The notes under the pieces are model-generated. The model was not told where the DNA came from, searched no databases, and saw only the letters and a program-made list of their open reading frames with translations. Of a stretch of DNA of 64,000 bases, positions 52,787 through 64,000 are shown piece by piece. Position 1 is the first letter of the stretch; each line of letters begins with the position of its first letter. Location of the stretch: the NCBI RefSeq assembly GCF_020184175.1, contig NC_065530.1:3596001-3660000 (forward strand). Reading direction: 5' to 3'. Origin of the DNA: Aphis gossypii. Its lineage: Eukaryota > Arthropoda > Insecta > Hemiptera > Aphididae. The translations under genes and the position numbers were made by a program.

Positions 52787-55700
52787 CTGTGAAAAAAACC
52801 GGAAACAAAAATACCCAACGCACGTTAATAATATTCAAAGTACAACGAAATATTTTAAATGTAAAAATAATAAGAAAAAAATGCTAAGGTCGTCGACATG
52901 AAAAACCGTTGTATGTGCCGAATATACGATTACGGTATTGTTTTAGTCATTAAAAAAATACTATATAAAAATAACTATTAAGGGAATTTTGATGTTAAAA
53001 ATTGTAGATGTTGCACTAAACTTGTTATTATTATTTATAATAATACTATTATTTATTTTGATAACATATTCTATTAATTTTATGGTATCGCTGATCACCA
53101 TCGTAGAATGAATGAAAAATAATAAATAAAAGTTTCTATACATGCTTGCAACTTTTTCAAAATAAGATTTGATATAGCATTAAAATTAGTTACTATATAG
53201 TATATACAATCGACAATTTTCTATATATAATTATTTTATATTTTTTTTAATTTCCCAAAAAAATGGATTTTAGCATATAGGTGTTTTATCATGTCAACGA
53301 CGATAAATTGATGTAGTAATAACGCAACGGTGTAAATAATTAAAAAAAAAAAAAAAATTTACGGTTCCCTCTGCCGGAGTAAGAAGGCGCGGGAAAAAGC
53401 GCGGCGTCGTTCAAGGGCGGGTCGACGACACCGTCGCCGAGAGCGCGCCGATCGATCGGGCGGCGGCCGTGACGTCAGGGTCGCGCGCTTGTGTATGTGT
53501 AAGTGAAGACTGCCGCCGCCGCCGCCGCCGACAATTCCCGCCAACGTGCGCGGCTGCCCTCAATGGCGTGTAGGACGACGTCGTCGGTGCGTTAATACCG
53601 TAGCGGTGTACTCGGAGCGCGACGGCGGCGGCGGCGTTTTTCGCGCGCGCGGAAAATCTCTTGCCGGGAAAAACAGCAACGCCGGTGCCGGTGCCGCCGC
53701 GATGCGCGCGCACGCGACACGTCGCGACTCGCCACGCCGCGAGGGGCCCCGGTTAGGGTTCAAGGGCAAGTCCACGACCGCCGTCGCCCGTATATCGATC
53801 GCCCGTAAAACTGAAATACTTTTCGCCTCCTCTCCTGGACATACCCTTCCGCACCATTTCAACCCCCTCTTCACTCACGACCACAGACGCCGTTTTGTAG
53901 TAATAGTATTTTTAGACATGTTATCGATACGCGCGCGTGAGTACGCCATCGCCGCCCGTCGATGATGACAACATTCATCTATTATAAGTTTATTATTTAT
54001 TATTTTTTCCCACCGTTTTCGCGCACGGGGGTGGAGGGATATTAATATTTATCTTCCGACCAGAAAAAAACCGCTGCAATTCCGTCACTAATAATCGTAT
54101 GATTTAAAGTTGACGTGGTCGTCGTCGGAATATTTACATTTATCACTTTACCCCTCGCACTGGAATGCCGTTGATAACTAGAACACTCTTACTTTCTTGA
54201 CTGCAGCAACCGTTATCGGATACAATCACGTATTATTATAAAAGTTTTCAAAAAACCAATTCTCGCATGGACAAGATCCGATCCATGTTGTAGTTATTGT
54301 CTTGTATTTTATTAATTCGGATCACGAATCATTTTTACCGAAATTAGATCTTAAAAATAAGTTAAAAATTATTCGACATTTAAGATATGTCTACTTTGAC
54401 CTATTAAAAATACCTAGGAGTTCTTATGAAATGTGTACATTTAAAAATAGGAATTGTTATTATTGAATTCTCAATATACAATATGTAATATTGGAAATAT
54501 TAGTTGTTTAGCGACTATCAGTATTTACTATTTATATTCTAAATTTATGAAGGCTTGGTGGTATTAACACGCAGTCATTAATTTTAATTGAACAAATATT
54601 TAATTAAAAATAAGAAATTAATGATAATGTACTTATTTAAGATTTGTAAAATCATAAACCTGCACTTCGAATACTTTATCAGGTGGATATATTTAACAAT
54701 CGAAAAATACGTAAGTAATAGTAGTGTAATGTACTACCTATTTCGGGAGACGAATTATTTTGTTAAAAGTGAAACGTTATTATTATTCGCGAGCATACCA
54801 ACGCGGTGGCCCGGGCAGCGTCGCGGGAGAGTGAATACGGAGAAATCTAACGGTTATTGAAAGAAAAAAAAAATAATGAGCTGCAAGAGATGTGGTTGGA
54901 ATTTTTTATCCGATAGAAGATACTGCGAGTTTTTTCGTCCAAAAATAGAATTAATTTGTGTTTATTATTGCCATTTTTTTTCTTTATTATCGTTTACACG
55001 CGCGCATTTTTTATAAATAATAATATGACCGACGAGTCGATTCACAGAATAAACCATAAGATATGGAGTGAAAAAAAAAACCACTACATTGTCGTTTACA
55101 CCACCACCCCGAACGACCCGTGAGGAACAGATCAGATATCGTCAACAACAACAACCACGACTGAAACGAAGACACGAAAAAGACGTGCAGACGGGTGGCG
55201 GCACAGACGGCGTTTGAACGGTGCGCCACCACCGCCCGACGAAGACAAACGGTGGAGGGGAGCGACGGCGTAAAAAAAAAATAAAAACGTTATTAACGTC
55301 GCGGGTTATTTTGAGAGGGAAAATAACTGCCGCCGACCGGACAATATTATTACGATAAGACAATAATATTATGAGATAAAAGTCCGACGACGACGACGAA
55401 TATCGCTTTTTCTGTAGGCGGACGTCCGGAAACGGATTGGGGCAGGCCCGGGACCAAAATACACCTTTATCTCGGAACATTTGACGATTGCGAATGAATC
55501 GTAACGATAATATAATTAATATCAAATATTAACGTTTAACACACATCGTCGCGGAACACCCGATGCGGGATTTACGACTGATAAAAACGAGCGGACGACT
55601 ATGACGAGCACCACCGTCGGTGTAATCTCGTCGACGTCGTTGAAACTAGCAGTGGACGAACGCATAGAGGAGGGGAATAAAAACGAAATTAAATGAAACC

Positions 55701-55929
55701 GCTGAACGGGGCCGAGTGGAGACGGGCCTTGAACTAGGCCACCGTTTCCCGCGCGTTTCCCCCCTACGCACCAAGACAGATGATGCGCGCGCAATGGTCG
55801 CCGCACCATCACCGGCACGCATGTTGCGCAACGACGTCTCGACGGACAATATTTAAAATTAAAATCTTTCTCGTCACAAAAACCAAAATTACAACTATTG
55901 TATTGTTATTATTAATCAATTGTACTCAC
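52787..55929 (-). other. Myc: Myc intron between the two coding exons (3143 nt)
   Basis: Donor TCCG|GTGAGTA at 55929 and acceptor TTTTTTTCACAG ending at 52787. The split codon G|AA encodes Glu346, so the phase is 1 and the frame is kept. The intron is mostly AT-rich but contains a GC-rich block at about 53360-53960 (listed separately) and a moderately GC-rich stretch at about 55080-55900. Open frames in those stretches carry no recognisable domain. Confidence 0.9.
53360..53960. promoter_or_regulatory. GC-rich block in the Myc coding intron with a CRE palindrome; possible internal promoter
   Basis: A sharply bounded GC/CpG-rich island in otherwise AT-rich intron. It contains the full CRE/ATF palindrome TGACGTCA (53470-53477), a GCC trinucleotide run (about 53512-53530), and a minus-strand GTGAGT donor sequence at 53878. 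No convincing protein is encoded. It lies about 0.6 kb upstream of the last coding exon, in the right place for an alternative promoter, but it could equally be an enhancer. Confidence 0.4.
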
Positions 55930-56965
55930 CGGAAGACTGTGAACGGGAAGGTGGTGGAGTGACGAGTCCCAGCATGTCCACCAAGTGGTTGGGGTGGTGT
56001 TTGGCAGGCGACACGGCCGTCGATGAACTGGCAGAGCTGCAGCCGCCGTGGCTGGTGGGCGTCTGCAGGTAACTGTGGTCCAATTCAGTGATCTGTAATA
56101 TATCGGCATTGGGTTCCGCTTTGAGTATGATAGGTAGCAAGTGGTTATCGCTGGTCCACAAGTAGTCGTCGTCCGGTTCGGATTTGACGGATACACCGCC
56201 AACCATCGCTGCAGCAGCAGCCACCGCGGCCACAGCTGGATCATCGCCGACCGTCAAAGACGTGCCGATCGGGGAACGTCCGGCGGTCGAGTTGCTATTC
56301 CTCTTGACGTGCTTGGGGGGTTCGGCGACGTAACCGGTCACCTCGCCCGGAGGCACCATCTGGAAAGCTTTTTGCACCTTTTCGCGATTTTCGTCGGTGA
56401 GCGCGTACCGGTCAGCGTAGAATATCCAATCGCAAATGTCCAGGTAACTGTTGTCGGCCGTGTCGAATTCGCACCCATCGAACTGACACCAACTGATGTC
56501 CATCGTCGTCTCGGCGGTCTGCTGCTGCGACGGTGTAGACGATGCGGACGACGTCGTCGACGAAGCGCTCGACGAAGGCGGTGACGCCGTCACGCCACTG
56601 GTGGTACAGGTGCTCGGTAAGTAGAGGTCAGCGGCTGCGGTAGCCGCGGCGTTCCTGGCCAGACACGCGTCGCACGAATCGCATCCCGCTGCGCCCATAT
56701 AACTGTTCTTCTTGCACAAGTCGGTAGGCGGCCGCCCGCAACAGCCGCCGGTCGTACCCGCGGTGCCGGCCACCAAGCTGCTCAACAGACCACCGGCGGA
56801 CGCTCCGCCGCTGACGGCTGCGACCACCACATCCCGTTCGAATTCAAACAAGTCGCTCTTGCACACGTCGCTCATTGGCGACGCGGGCAACACATAGTCT
56901 AGGGCGATGTCCATGGCCAGGTTGGTCATCTGGTTCAGTATGGATTCCGTGCTCGGGTTCACCAT
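55930..56965 (-). CDS. Myc: Myc proto-oncogene protein, first coding exon (residues 1-345 plus one base)
   Basis: N-terminal, transactivation half of a Myc transcription factor. The start is the ATG at 56965-56963, with G at -3 and G at +4. It lies 11 nt inside the exon, and the same frame meets a TGA in the predicted upstream exon with no Met between. The exon ends TCC-G before GTGAGTA, a phase-1 donor that joins perfectly to the acceptor at 52786. Visible parts: Ala/Ser/Thr/Gly-rich linkers (about 47-70 and 103-150); an ordered segment at about 155-215 with two Trp and a C-x-W core (C178, W180) that could be a very divergent Myc box II; VKSEP (K261) and LKAEP (K282), both psi-K-x-E; and T336-P-P-P-S340, with the spacing of an Fbw7 phosphodegron. 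A canonical Myc box I near the N terminus is not recognisable. Myc identity rests on the second exon. The coding call is firm; the motif assignments here are inference. Confidence 0.9.
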
Positions 56966-56976
56966 TTCGGCGGCAC

Positions 56977-57462
56977 CTGTGACGATACAACAGAGGTCAG
57001 TAAGCCGTTCAGTGCGAATGTGGGATTGGAGGATGATGACAATAAAGTCGAAAAAAAAAACAAAAAAATAGAAAATAGGTACCTACTGGGGAAAGCGATT
57101 TTTTGGGGAGGTCGTGATGATTGTCGATGGGGGACAGGGAGATACGATACAAATTTCGTGGTCGGTTATACCGCCGTGACGATTTCCCGGGCGCGTCGGT
57201 GGCCGATCAGGAGGAACGGTGTGGGGAAAAAAGGTTCGATAACGGGCGCGCGCGAAAGTGAAGGGCGACCGGCGCGCCGGCGCGCCGGCGCGTCGCCGAC
57301 GCCGGCCGGCATACGCCCAACGCGCGCGCCACGTTGGTCGCGCCAACTGTCGCCGGCTGGCGGGAAAAGGGACCGCCGAACTAAATTGGCGGGCCCGTTG
57401 ATTGACGCCGTTCACCGTCCGTTTAATGTCTTATAACTATTAAGAAATATTGTACGACTTAC
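56977..57462 (-). other. Myc: Predicted 5' intron of Myc (486 nt)
   Basis: A strong donor GCCGG|GTAAGT lies at 57462 and an acceptor CACAG ends at 56977. A near-ideal branch sequence TACTGAC (57002-56996) puts the branch A about 20 nt from the acceptor. Much of the intron is GC-rich, with a GGCGCGCC-type palindromic run around 57270-57300. The intron is inferred from signals; no transcript evidence was available. Confidence 0.65.
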
Positions 57463-57600
57463 CCGGCAACGTGATTTTAGTCCGCGTAATCCCACCGGTC
57501 GTTTTCCACGGTCACTCGGCGTGTCGCCAACGCGCACGCACACACGATGAGATATTCAAAAATTAATATTAAAACGTAACAACTGTTATCCCGTCGGGGA
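57463..57600 (-). other. Myc: Predicted non-coding 5' exon of Myc (5' end not determined)
   Basis: The exon would end at 57463 just before GTAAGT. Read in the Myc frame, it contains TGA about 60 nt before the Myc ATG, and the roughly 100 nt next to the donor contain no ATG, so this stretch looks like 5' UTR without an upstream ORF. A non-coding exon 1 with the start codon early in exon 2 is the arrangement known for vertebrate MYC. The 5' limit given is arbitrary. Confidence 0.5.
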
Positions 57601-58620
57601 AAAAGCCGGGAAATTCCCACGCAATTACCGCGTTTCCCGACGGTTACGAGAAAATCAAAATATCAATCGCGATGACGACGGATTATCTATTTTAAAATCG
57701 ACTGGGACGTACCGTCGAAAATGAAAAAAAAAATTCGAGGCACAAGCGATATGATATTTAATTTAACGTGAGGAACACTCGCGATCTCGTGTATAGACCG
57801 AAATCGGAAAACAAAAAAAAATTTATGTATAAAAATGTCAACGAAATTTTACATCCACGATATTACGGAAACAGACACGCGCACCACGTTCACTACCGGC
57901 GCCGGTGCGGATGAGACTGTAGTACTGTACGCGACGGCGGTCTTCGTCACTACTACAACTACTACCGCGGTTGTGGTGGTAGTGGTGGGCTTGCACACAC
58001 GAGCGGTGCGTGTGTTGCGCGCGGGCAATGGAAGTGCGTACGAAACGGTCTCCGTAAAAGGACTGACAAGGGGCCGGGGCGAGGTGTCGGCGGTACAGTC
58101 ACACGCACACACACGCTCGAAAACGGGCGGGCGCGCGCACTCGCACGGCCGCGACGTGCCCCCCAACCGCCGCCGCCTGAAAACGCCGGCCGGCATACCC
58201 CTCGAACTACCACTTCTCGTCCTGTCCGTCTGTTGACAATGCCCGCCGCCGCATCGCTCCCACCACCACGAGGATAAGTGCGCCGCGCTCCCGGTGCGTG
58301 CGCGCGAGCGCCGGCAACGTTTTGCGTCTCGACCGCCCGCCCGCTCGTCCTCCCGTCCGCAGCCGGTGGAGGACCGCCGCTGCCTCCACCACCACCGGCA
58401 CCACCGTGAGTGTGGCGATCCGTCTGCCGCCTGTGACGCCGCGACTCTCCCGGTGAGATTACGCACCGCGACTGCGGCGCGCTGCATACACGTTGGTGGT
58501 CGCGCACGCGGGAAATGTCGGATTTTCGGCGGGAACGTATCTACCGCCCATCGTTCGTCGGTACCATGTTTCCAATATTTGTGTATAATTAACACGGTGA
58601 ACGTGTTGATGTCGTGGTGG
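57600..58620 (-). promoter_or_regulatory. Myc: GC-rich, CpG-dense probable Myc promoter region
   Basis: About 1 kb upstream of the predicted first exon is far richer in G, C and CpG than the rest of the window, densest at 57880-58560. Long open frames on both strands here are what high GC produces by chance and encode low-complexity Arg/Ala/Gly/Pro sequence. No clear TATA box and no CACGTG E-box was seen. The promoter role is inferred from position and composition. Confidence 0.5.
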
Positions 58621-61600
58621 TAGACCCAGAGATTTTGAATATTTTGGCCCGTAGGAGTTTATGTTTTCCTTTTTTTGTGTATTTTTTCGTTCGTCGCGTA
58701 ATTCTGAATAATAATCGTTTGATGATTTCCAACTCGAACGAATGATTTTTCGATAACATTATATTATAAGAATTGTCCAAAAGAGTATTGTAATATTATT
58801 TAAAGCTTTTGTTAGTTTTTTTTACATTTTTTAAGGAATCTTATTTAATTCGTGTACCCATTTAAATTGTTAGTACTTATCTAGTATAATTAACTACATA
58901 ACAGCTAAACGGTAAACTGCAGCTTAAAGTATGCAAACGTATCAAATTTAATTAGATTTTTGTACACTTTATAAAGTATATTATGTCGTATTGTCGTAGA
59001 TAGTTTTCACAGAGAGGGGACAACGAGTTTAAAAATGATAGGATGAAGCTAAAAGTGGTTTCGGTGATGGGTAATTATAATTATTTAACTAAGCTGGCTT
59101 AAAAAGCGGGGGACTTAGTAAAATAAAAATTATAAGTGGCAGTCGATTTGTCACGCGAGTGGGTGGGACATCAGCAAGCTACTTTTCTATGAACACATGT
59201 ATATAATATTATCTTGAAGTATGAACGCAACGATAAAACTCGTAAAGCGATTTTTATTGCCAGAAAAATATCGATTAAAATAGAATCTGGACCGTGGCAC
59301 GTAATCGTGTTCCGGCCATGACGCCATATGCGTCCATGCAAATAAATTGCGGCACAGCTCAGCCGGCGCGAACGATACATTGGTACAATATTATTGTAAT
59401 AAAAATATATATTATAATTATTATTAAATAACGTTATTAATATTGACAATATTGTAACATTTATTCATAACATAATTATAACTTATAATTATGATATGAA
59501 TGATGACGTTTCAGAAGGTGTGATCGTGAGGTTTTTTTCTCTAAGCACTATAAGTATCATTGGGCTTATTATTATTTAAAATTTTCAACGAAATAAACCA
59601 CTGTTGTGGCATATTACAAAACTATTTATTACAAAAATTTTAATACAAATATTTTTGTTTTTTTTTTTTAAAGAAAACTAAAATTATGCTTGTATCTATA
59701 GCATAATAAGAAAATATAAGCAATCATATGAATAGTAGGGAAGGAGGCTACCCGTTAAATAGAATCACCAAAAGTAAAAATTTTAAAATTCATTTTTTTT
59801 TTAAAAAAAAAAACTAGTATTTTATATTAGACGCCCTAAAACCCTAAAATTATCTAAAAAATGAAAATTATCAAAAAATGCAAATTAAAACCTCTTACTT
59901 CGATTCAAAGTTACGTTAAACGTTCATAACGTTTAGTAATAAATAATAATATGATAAAATACTAGCATCGAAATTCTAACTCTAGTTAATGATATAGTTA
60001 TACAACTGCTCGATTCAGATATTATTATGGTATCTATCAAAGTAGTAACTATTGTCGTATTAATATTTTTCGTACTTCGGTATCGTTAGGTATAAACTAT
60101 GTAGTATATAGCCTATTGTGAAAGACTTGATAATATTCGTCATATTCTATTGTACCTATCTAATATCTACTCGTTCTTGGAATAACGACAGAGTCACAGA
60201 GTTCCGTCTAGACATTAGAGACCGAGTCTTGTATGACCGGAAGTGGGAGCTAGTCCAAAATAGACTTGGAAATTAAAAGTTATCAAATCCCAGATAATAC
60301 AAGACGCCGTTGAAAATAATATTATTTTATGCGGGCTGTGTTGTTGATCGAAAACCAATTATTCTTATTACAGCGTCGCGCGTAGTACAATCACTATTAA
60401 CGTGTTGGTACTTGGTACCTAAAGATTGTTATTTTCTCAAATTATCAAATCGCGTTAAGTTCGAATCTACTGACCGATCCCAAATATGTAACCATGTAAA
60501 ATGGTTAAACAATGTATAATGTATTATTATGATAAATTTCAGTATTCGTGTACGTTAATACATTATAATAACATGTTTGTATAAAATGAAAACACTAATA
60601 AGAAAGAAAACACAAAAAATTAAAAATGATTTGAACACACGTACAAATTAAATATAATAATAATGTTTGATATTAACAGTAATGTTTTCTATGATTTTTT
60701 TGATACATTTTGTTTCGAATTGGTATGCACGGTATTAATTACGAGTTGATAAATTGAATTAAATGCACTTTTATTGCAAATCTTTATATAATAATATTAT
60801 AATATTAATTATAGTCGCTCGCACTGATGCGTTCATCTTATGGCATTATATTCGCGACTGATCGGGAAAGTACAAACCAGATAGCCGATAAGATTATTAC
60901 AGCGAGTATAGGTATAACAATAATCGATGTATGTATGTATAAATTATAAATATTACAAAAATACAAGTGATACGACATAACACAAAATGACCAGTATCTT
61001 GTGATTAAACGTTTAGCACATTTCAACATTTTTCATATAAATTTTCGGACCACGACTTTAAACTTGAGACTTAAAAAAGCATCATATCTTATTCATGTAC
61101 CTGTTTTCATGTAATGCAATTTTCGAATAGTCATGGCAATATTTTAAAGACAACCATAAACCGCTTCGTTTACATTGCCAACGATAATTTATTATTGTAT
61201 TCGGACGTGATAATAATAATAATTATGGGTTTCGGGAAGTCTATAAGGTTTGTCAAAGGTGGGATTGGGATGTAATGTTTATTTTTAAAATCAGAAAATG
61301 TCCAACCTTGTGAATGGTGAAAATATTTATTAAATGTCAAAACATGTTCAAAAAAAAAAAAATTTTAATATTTATATACTCTTGTTTTAAATATAAATTT
61401 CTCATCTTAAATTTTATTTCTTTAAATTTGTACTATAATTAGGTTTATTTAATATACTATTGAGTCTTTATTATTATTTATTACTTTATGGTGTACCAAA
61501 CAGTAAATATAAAATAATGTAATAATAATTGATGCAATAACAAATATAATTGAAAATTGTATTTAAATTTTTGAGCTGAACTTATCTTAAACAAGTTTAA

Positions 61601-64000
61601 AACTTTCTGATCGGGTTTTTTTAACACTATTATCGTCGTTCTGCGAGTTTTTCCCATGCGCTTACGATGGCGAGAATAAATCTTCAACTTTTCACGCTAA
61701 ATTCTCTCTCTTCACTTTTCGCCCCTCCTTTTGTACGACGTAAACATATATTACAACACGCGTAAACGGCACTCGAGATATGCGTCGACAGATCTTTAAT
61801 ATTATCGGCAACGTATATATAATAATAATAATATTAACATCACGGCAGCGATCACAAATCAAAATATAAAGAGCAAAAAAAAGCCCATAAAATCCCATTG
61901 TCGTATATACATATAAGAACACGATATATATCATAAAACGTCCAGTGATATATTGGGACATGTATATGTACTGTTTTCACCATTTCTGGAGATTTTCACG
62001 TGTGCATAAATAATGTATGTAATGATGTAATGTTAATATGACTAAATGACTTTCATAATATTTGGTCATGTTGAGTATTTCACCGCGTATTACACATCAT
62101 TGGTACCTTTTTTTTCTAAATTATTTTATGATGTACATTGTACGCAATACAAAAAAAAAATAATACACTTATTTGTATCTACTGTAAAATTGTATAATAA
62201 TTATCTTTTCAAATAGAAATTAAAAAAATAATAATAATTGATTAATTTATGAAATTTATATTTTGATTAATCAGTATTCCATAAAATTGTTTTTTTACGA
62301 GTTTCTTAATTTTAATTCTATACAATATTAGTATATTACTTACCTATATTTCAAAGTTTTATTGGGAAGTAAATAGATGAATTTTTCCATAGTATTGCGA
62401 TCACAACTATGGTGAAACAGTAAAAAACGTAAAACCTTTTTTTAAATCACATTTTTATAGTAATCTTAAATAATTATTTTACAATACTACATAATATATA
62501 TTATCTTATCGCATGCAGCAATTTGCAGTTAAAATAAATAAAATTCATAAAAAGAACAAATAAAAATGTTCAACTTTCAACTATTTTAATAGTAAATCTA
62601 CATCGTGTATGATATGAAAGTTTTAATTTGTAATTGAACACTTGAATTATTCGTTCATGCTAACATTGCTAACTTGAATTTTTACAATTAGTTAATATTT
62701 TAGAAGAATATTTTTAAAAATTAATCTAATGTGATAATGGATTTTTTTATGGATATTAAATTACGTATTGATGGGACCACATCTAGCAAAGACTTTGGGT
62801 CAAGAGTCCAATAATTCTAACATCTCGTATTCTCGTGTGTTTCGTACTGTTGTGGTGTATGTTGCGGTTTTTATAAAGCAGTGTCCTACTGAGTCACCAT
62901 TTACCACCCTACACCCACTAGCAGACCACCGATAAACTACAAACATTAATAATAATATAATATTATGTATTGTTATTGTATCGTCAGTTGTCACTCACTT
63001 GGACAATGGCGTCTGTCTACTGCATCAAATTGGTTTTTCTCCGACACATTTTGGCGCCAACGCCCGCGGGACGCTCCTATATTTATATTGTAATTTTTGC
63101 CCCGACAACGGGTGACAAGACGGGTAAAATAATGATTATAAACGTGCGAAAATAGAATATAATAGTATACCGTATTACTGTTATCACGCTAACGAACTAG
63201 AGGGGCAGCCGTATATATATTAAAATATTATAGTACGGAGACATCTGACCGATTACTGTATACCCGAAAGGATTCCACCCGCCTTGAATCGAATTTATTT
63301 TTCAAGGTCACATCGATTTCCCCGTGAATGACGACGACGGAAACAACAACAACAACATCACCACCGCCGACGTCATAACCCCTTCAACGTTATAATATAG
63401 TTGTGTACATTATATGTACTTTAGGGGTGTCCACGGAGATTACCCCACCGACCGTCACAGCCACTGTGGCACGTTGTAATATGCGTAGGTACCCACTCAT
63501 TTTCCAAACTTACACAATTATATCGTCATAGTTGATGCACTGTTTCATTTAGATAGAATATACGCTTTATAGTACGAATAAATAATATAATAAAATAATT
63601 TTATTTTTATTGTTTATCAATTCATCACTGTATGAGTTACAAATATTCATTATAATTTAGAACTGTCTAACGCAACTTAGAATGCATAACAATTAAATAA
63701 TTATTAGTTATTAATTACTAAGGTTCAAATTTAGTAGCAAAATAAATCCTTAAAAAAGTATTTTAAGTAGGTAGCTGAAAAAGCAAAAACAGCATTTAGT
63801 ATGTTTAATTTTGAAAAAACTAATTTTAAATTACACATTAAATTATAGTTAATACATTTATTATGTATTAAAAAACGAATTTACAATCATATATTTGGTT
63901 AAGTTATTTTTGCTAAAACTCATCCTATTTGGTAATAATATATTTTTACACATAGAAAATGACGTTTCCACATCAGCTGAAGTAGTTGATGCATATTTCA
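58621..64000. other. AT-rich DNA upstream of Myc, no gene recognised
   Basis: The sequence beyond the promoter region returns to high AT content. The open frames are short, biased and without motifs. A more complex patch at 63000-63480 contains CGACGACGG/AACAACAAC-like runs but no convincing exon. Confidence 0.5.

Noticed and set aside
53359..53965. Open frames of 100-139 codons in the intronic GC block
   Set aside because: Several overlapping frames on both strands with biased composition. Better explained as a CpG-rich regulatory block.
55011..55849. Minus-strand frames of 98-127 codons in the first part of the Myc coding intron
   Set aside because: No homology or domain seen, and they lie within a well-supported intron.
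57020..58623. Long open frames on both strands in the GC-rich region upstream of Myc (up to 248 codons)
   Set aside because: GC-rich DNA has few stop codons; the products are Arg/Ala/Gly/Thr-rich, overlap on both strands, and match nothing recognisable.

Overview
The window looks like nuclear DNA of a sap-sucking hemipteran, most likely an aphid. It is strongly AT-rich, full of short AT microsatellites and small inverted-repeat transposon remnants, and has long stretches without coding sequence. Coding DNA is much more GC-rich than its surroundings. The species cannot be fixed from the sequence alone.

Only one protein-coding gene is supported, on the minus strand between about 50.7 and 57.5 kb. 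It is a Myc proto-oncogene orthologue of 757 residues in two coding exons (56965-55930 and 52786-51549). A probable non-coding first exon ends at 57463. The evidence is a C-terminal bHLH-leucine zipper with the E-box-reading His/Glu/Arg set, a zipper segment close to the vertebrate Myc zipper, and an acidic EEEEIDVV block matching Myc box III. The splice sites keep frame exactly, and the coding intron splits a Glu codon just before that block, as I recall for vertebrate MYC.

Layout. 1-47.2 kb: a gene desert holding the end of a hAT element, fold-back MITEs, two hAT MITEs with target-site duplications, two pogo/Tigger-type MITEs, probable retroelement tails, and GC-rich islets near 19.5 kb and 34.6-35.3 kb that could be promoters or untranslated first exons. 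47.2-47.7 kb: a GC-rich islet with a good minus-strand splice donor. 48.7-51.5 kb: Myc 3' untranslated and downstream DNA with long TAA repeats. 51.5-57.5 kb: the Myc gene, with a GC-rich block carrying a CRE palindrome inside its 3.1-kb coding intron. 57.5-58.6 kb: GC-rich promoter region. 58.6-64 kb: AT-rich DNA without a recognised gene.

Myc acts as a nuclear transcription factor, as a dimer with Max on CACGTG. The most interesting points are its apparent rearrangement (an Fbw7-type TPPxS motif placed next to box III), five spaced psi-K-x-E motifs, the conserved intron, and an internal Met369 in an ideal initiation context downstream of a possible intronic promoter, which suggests an N-terminally truncated isoform. 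No CRISPR array, operon, tRNA or rRNA was recognised.
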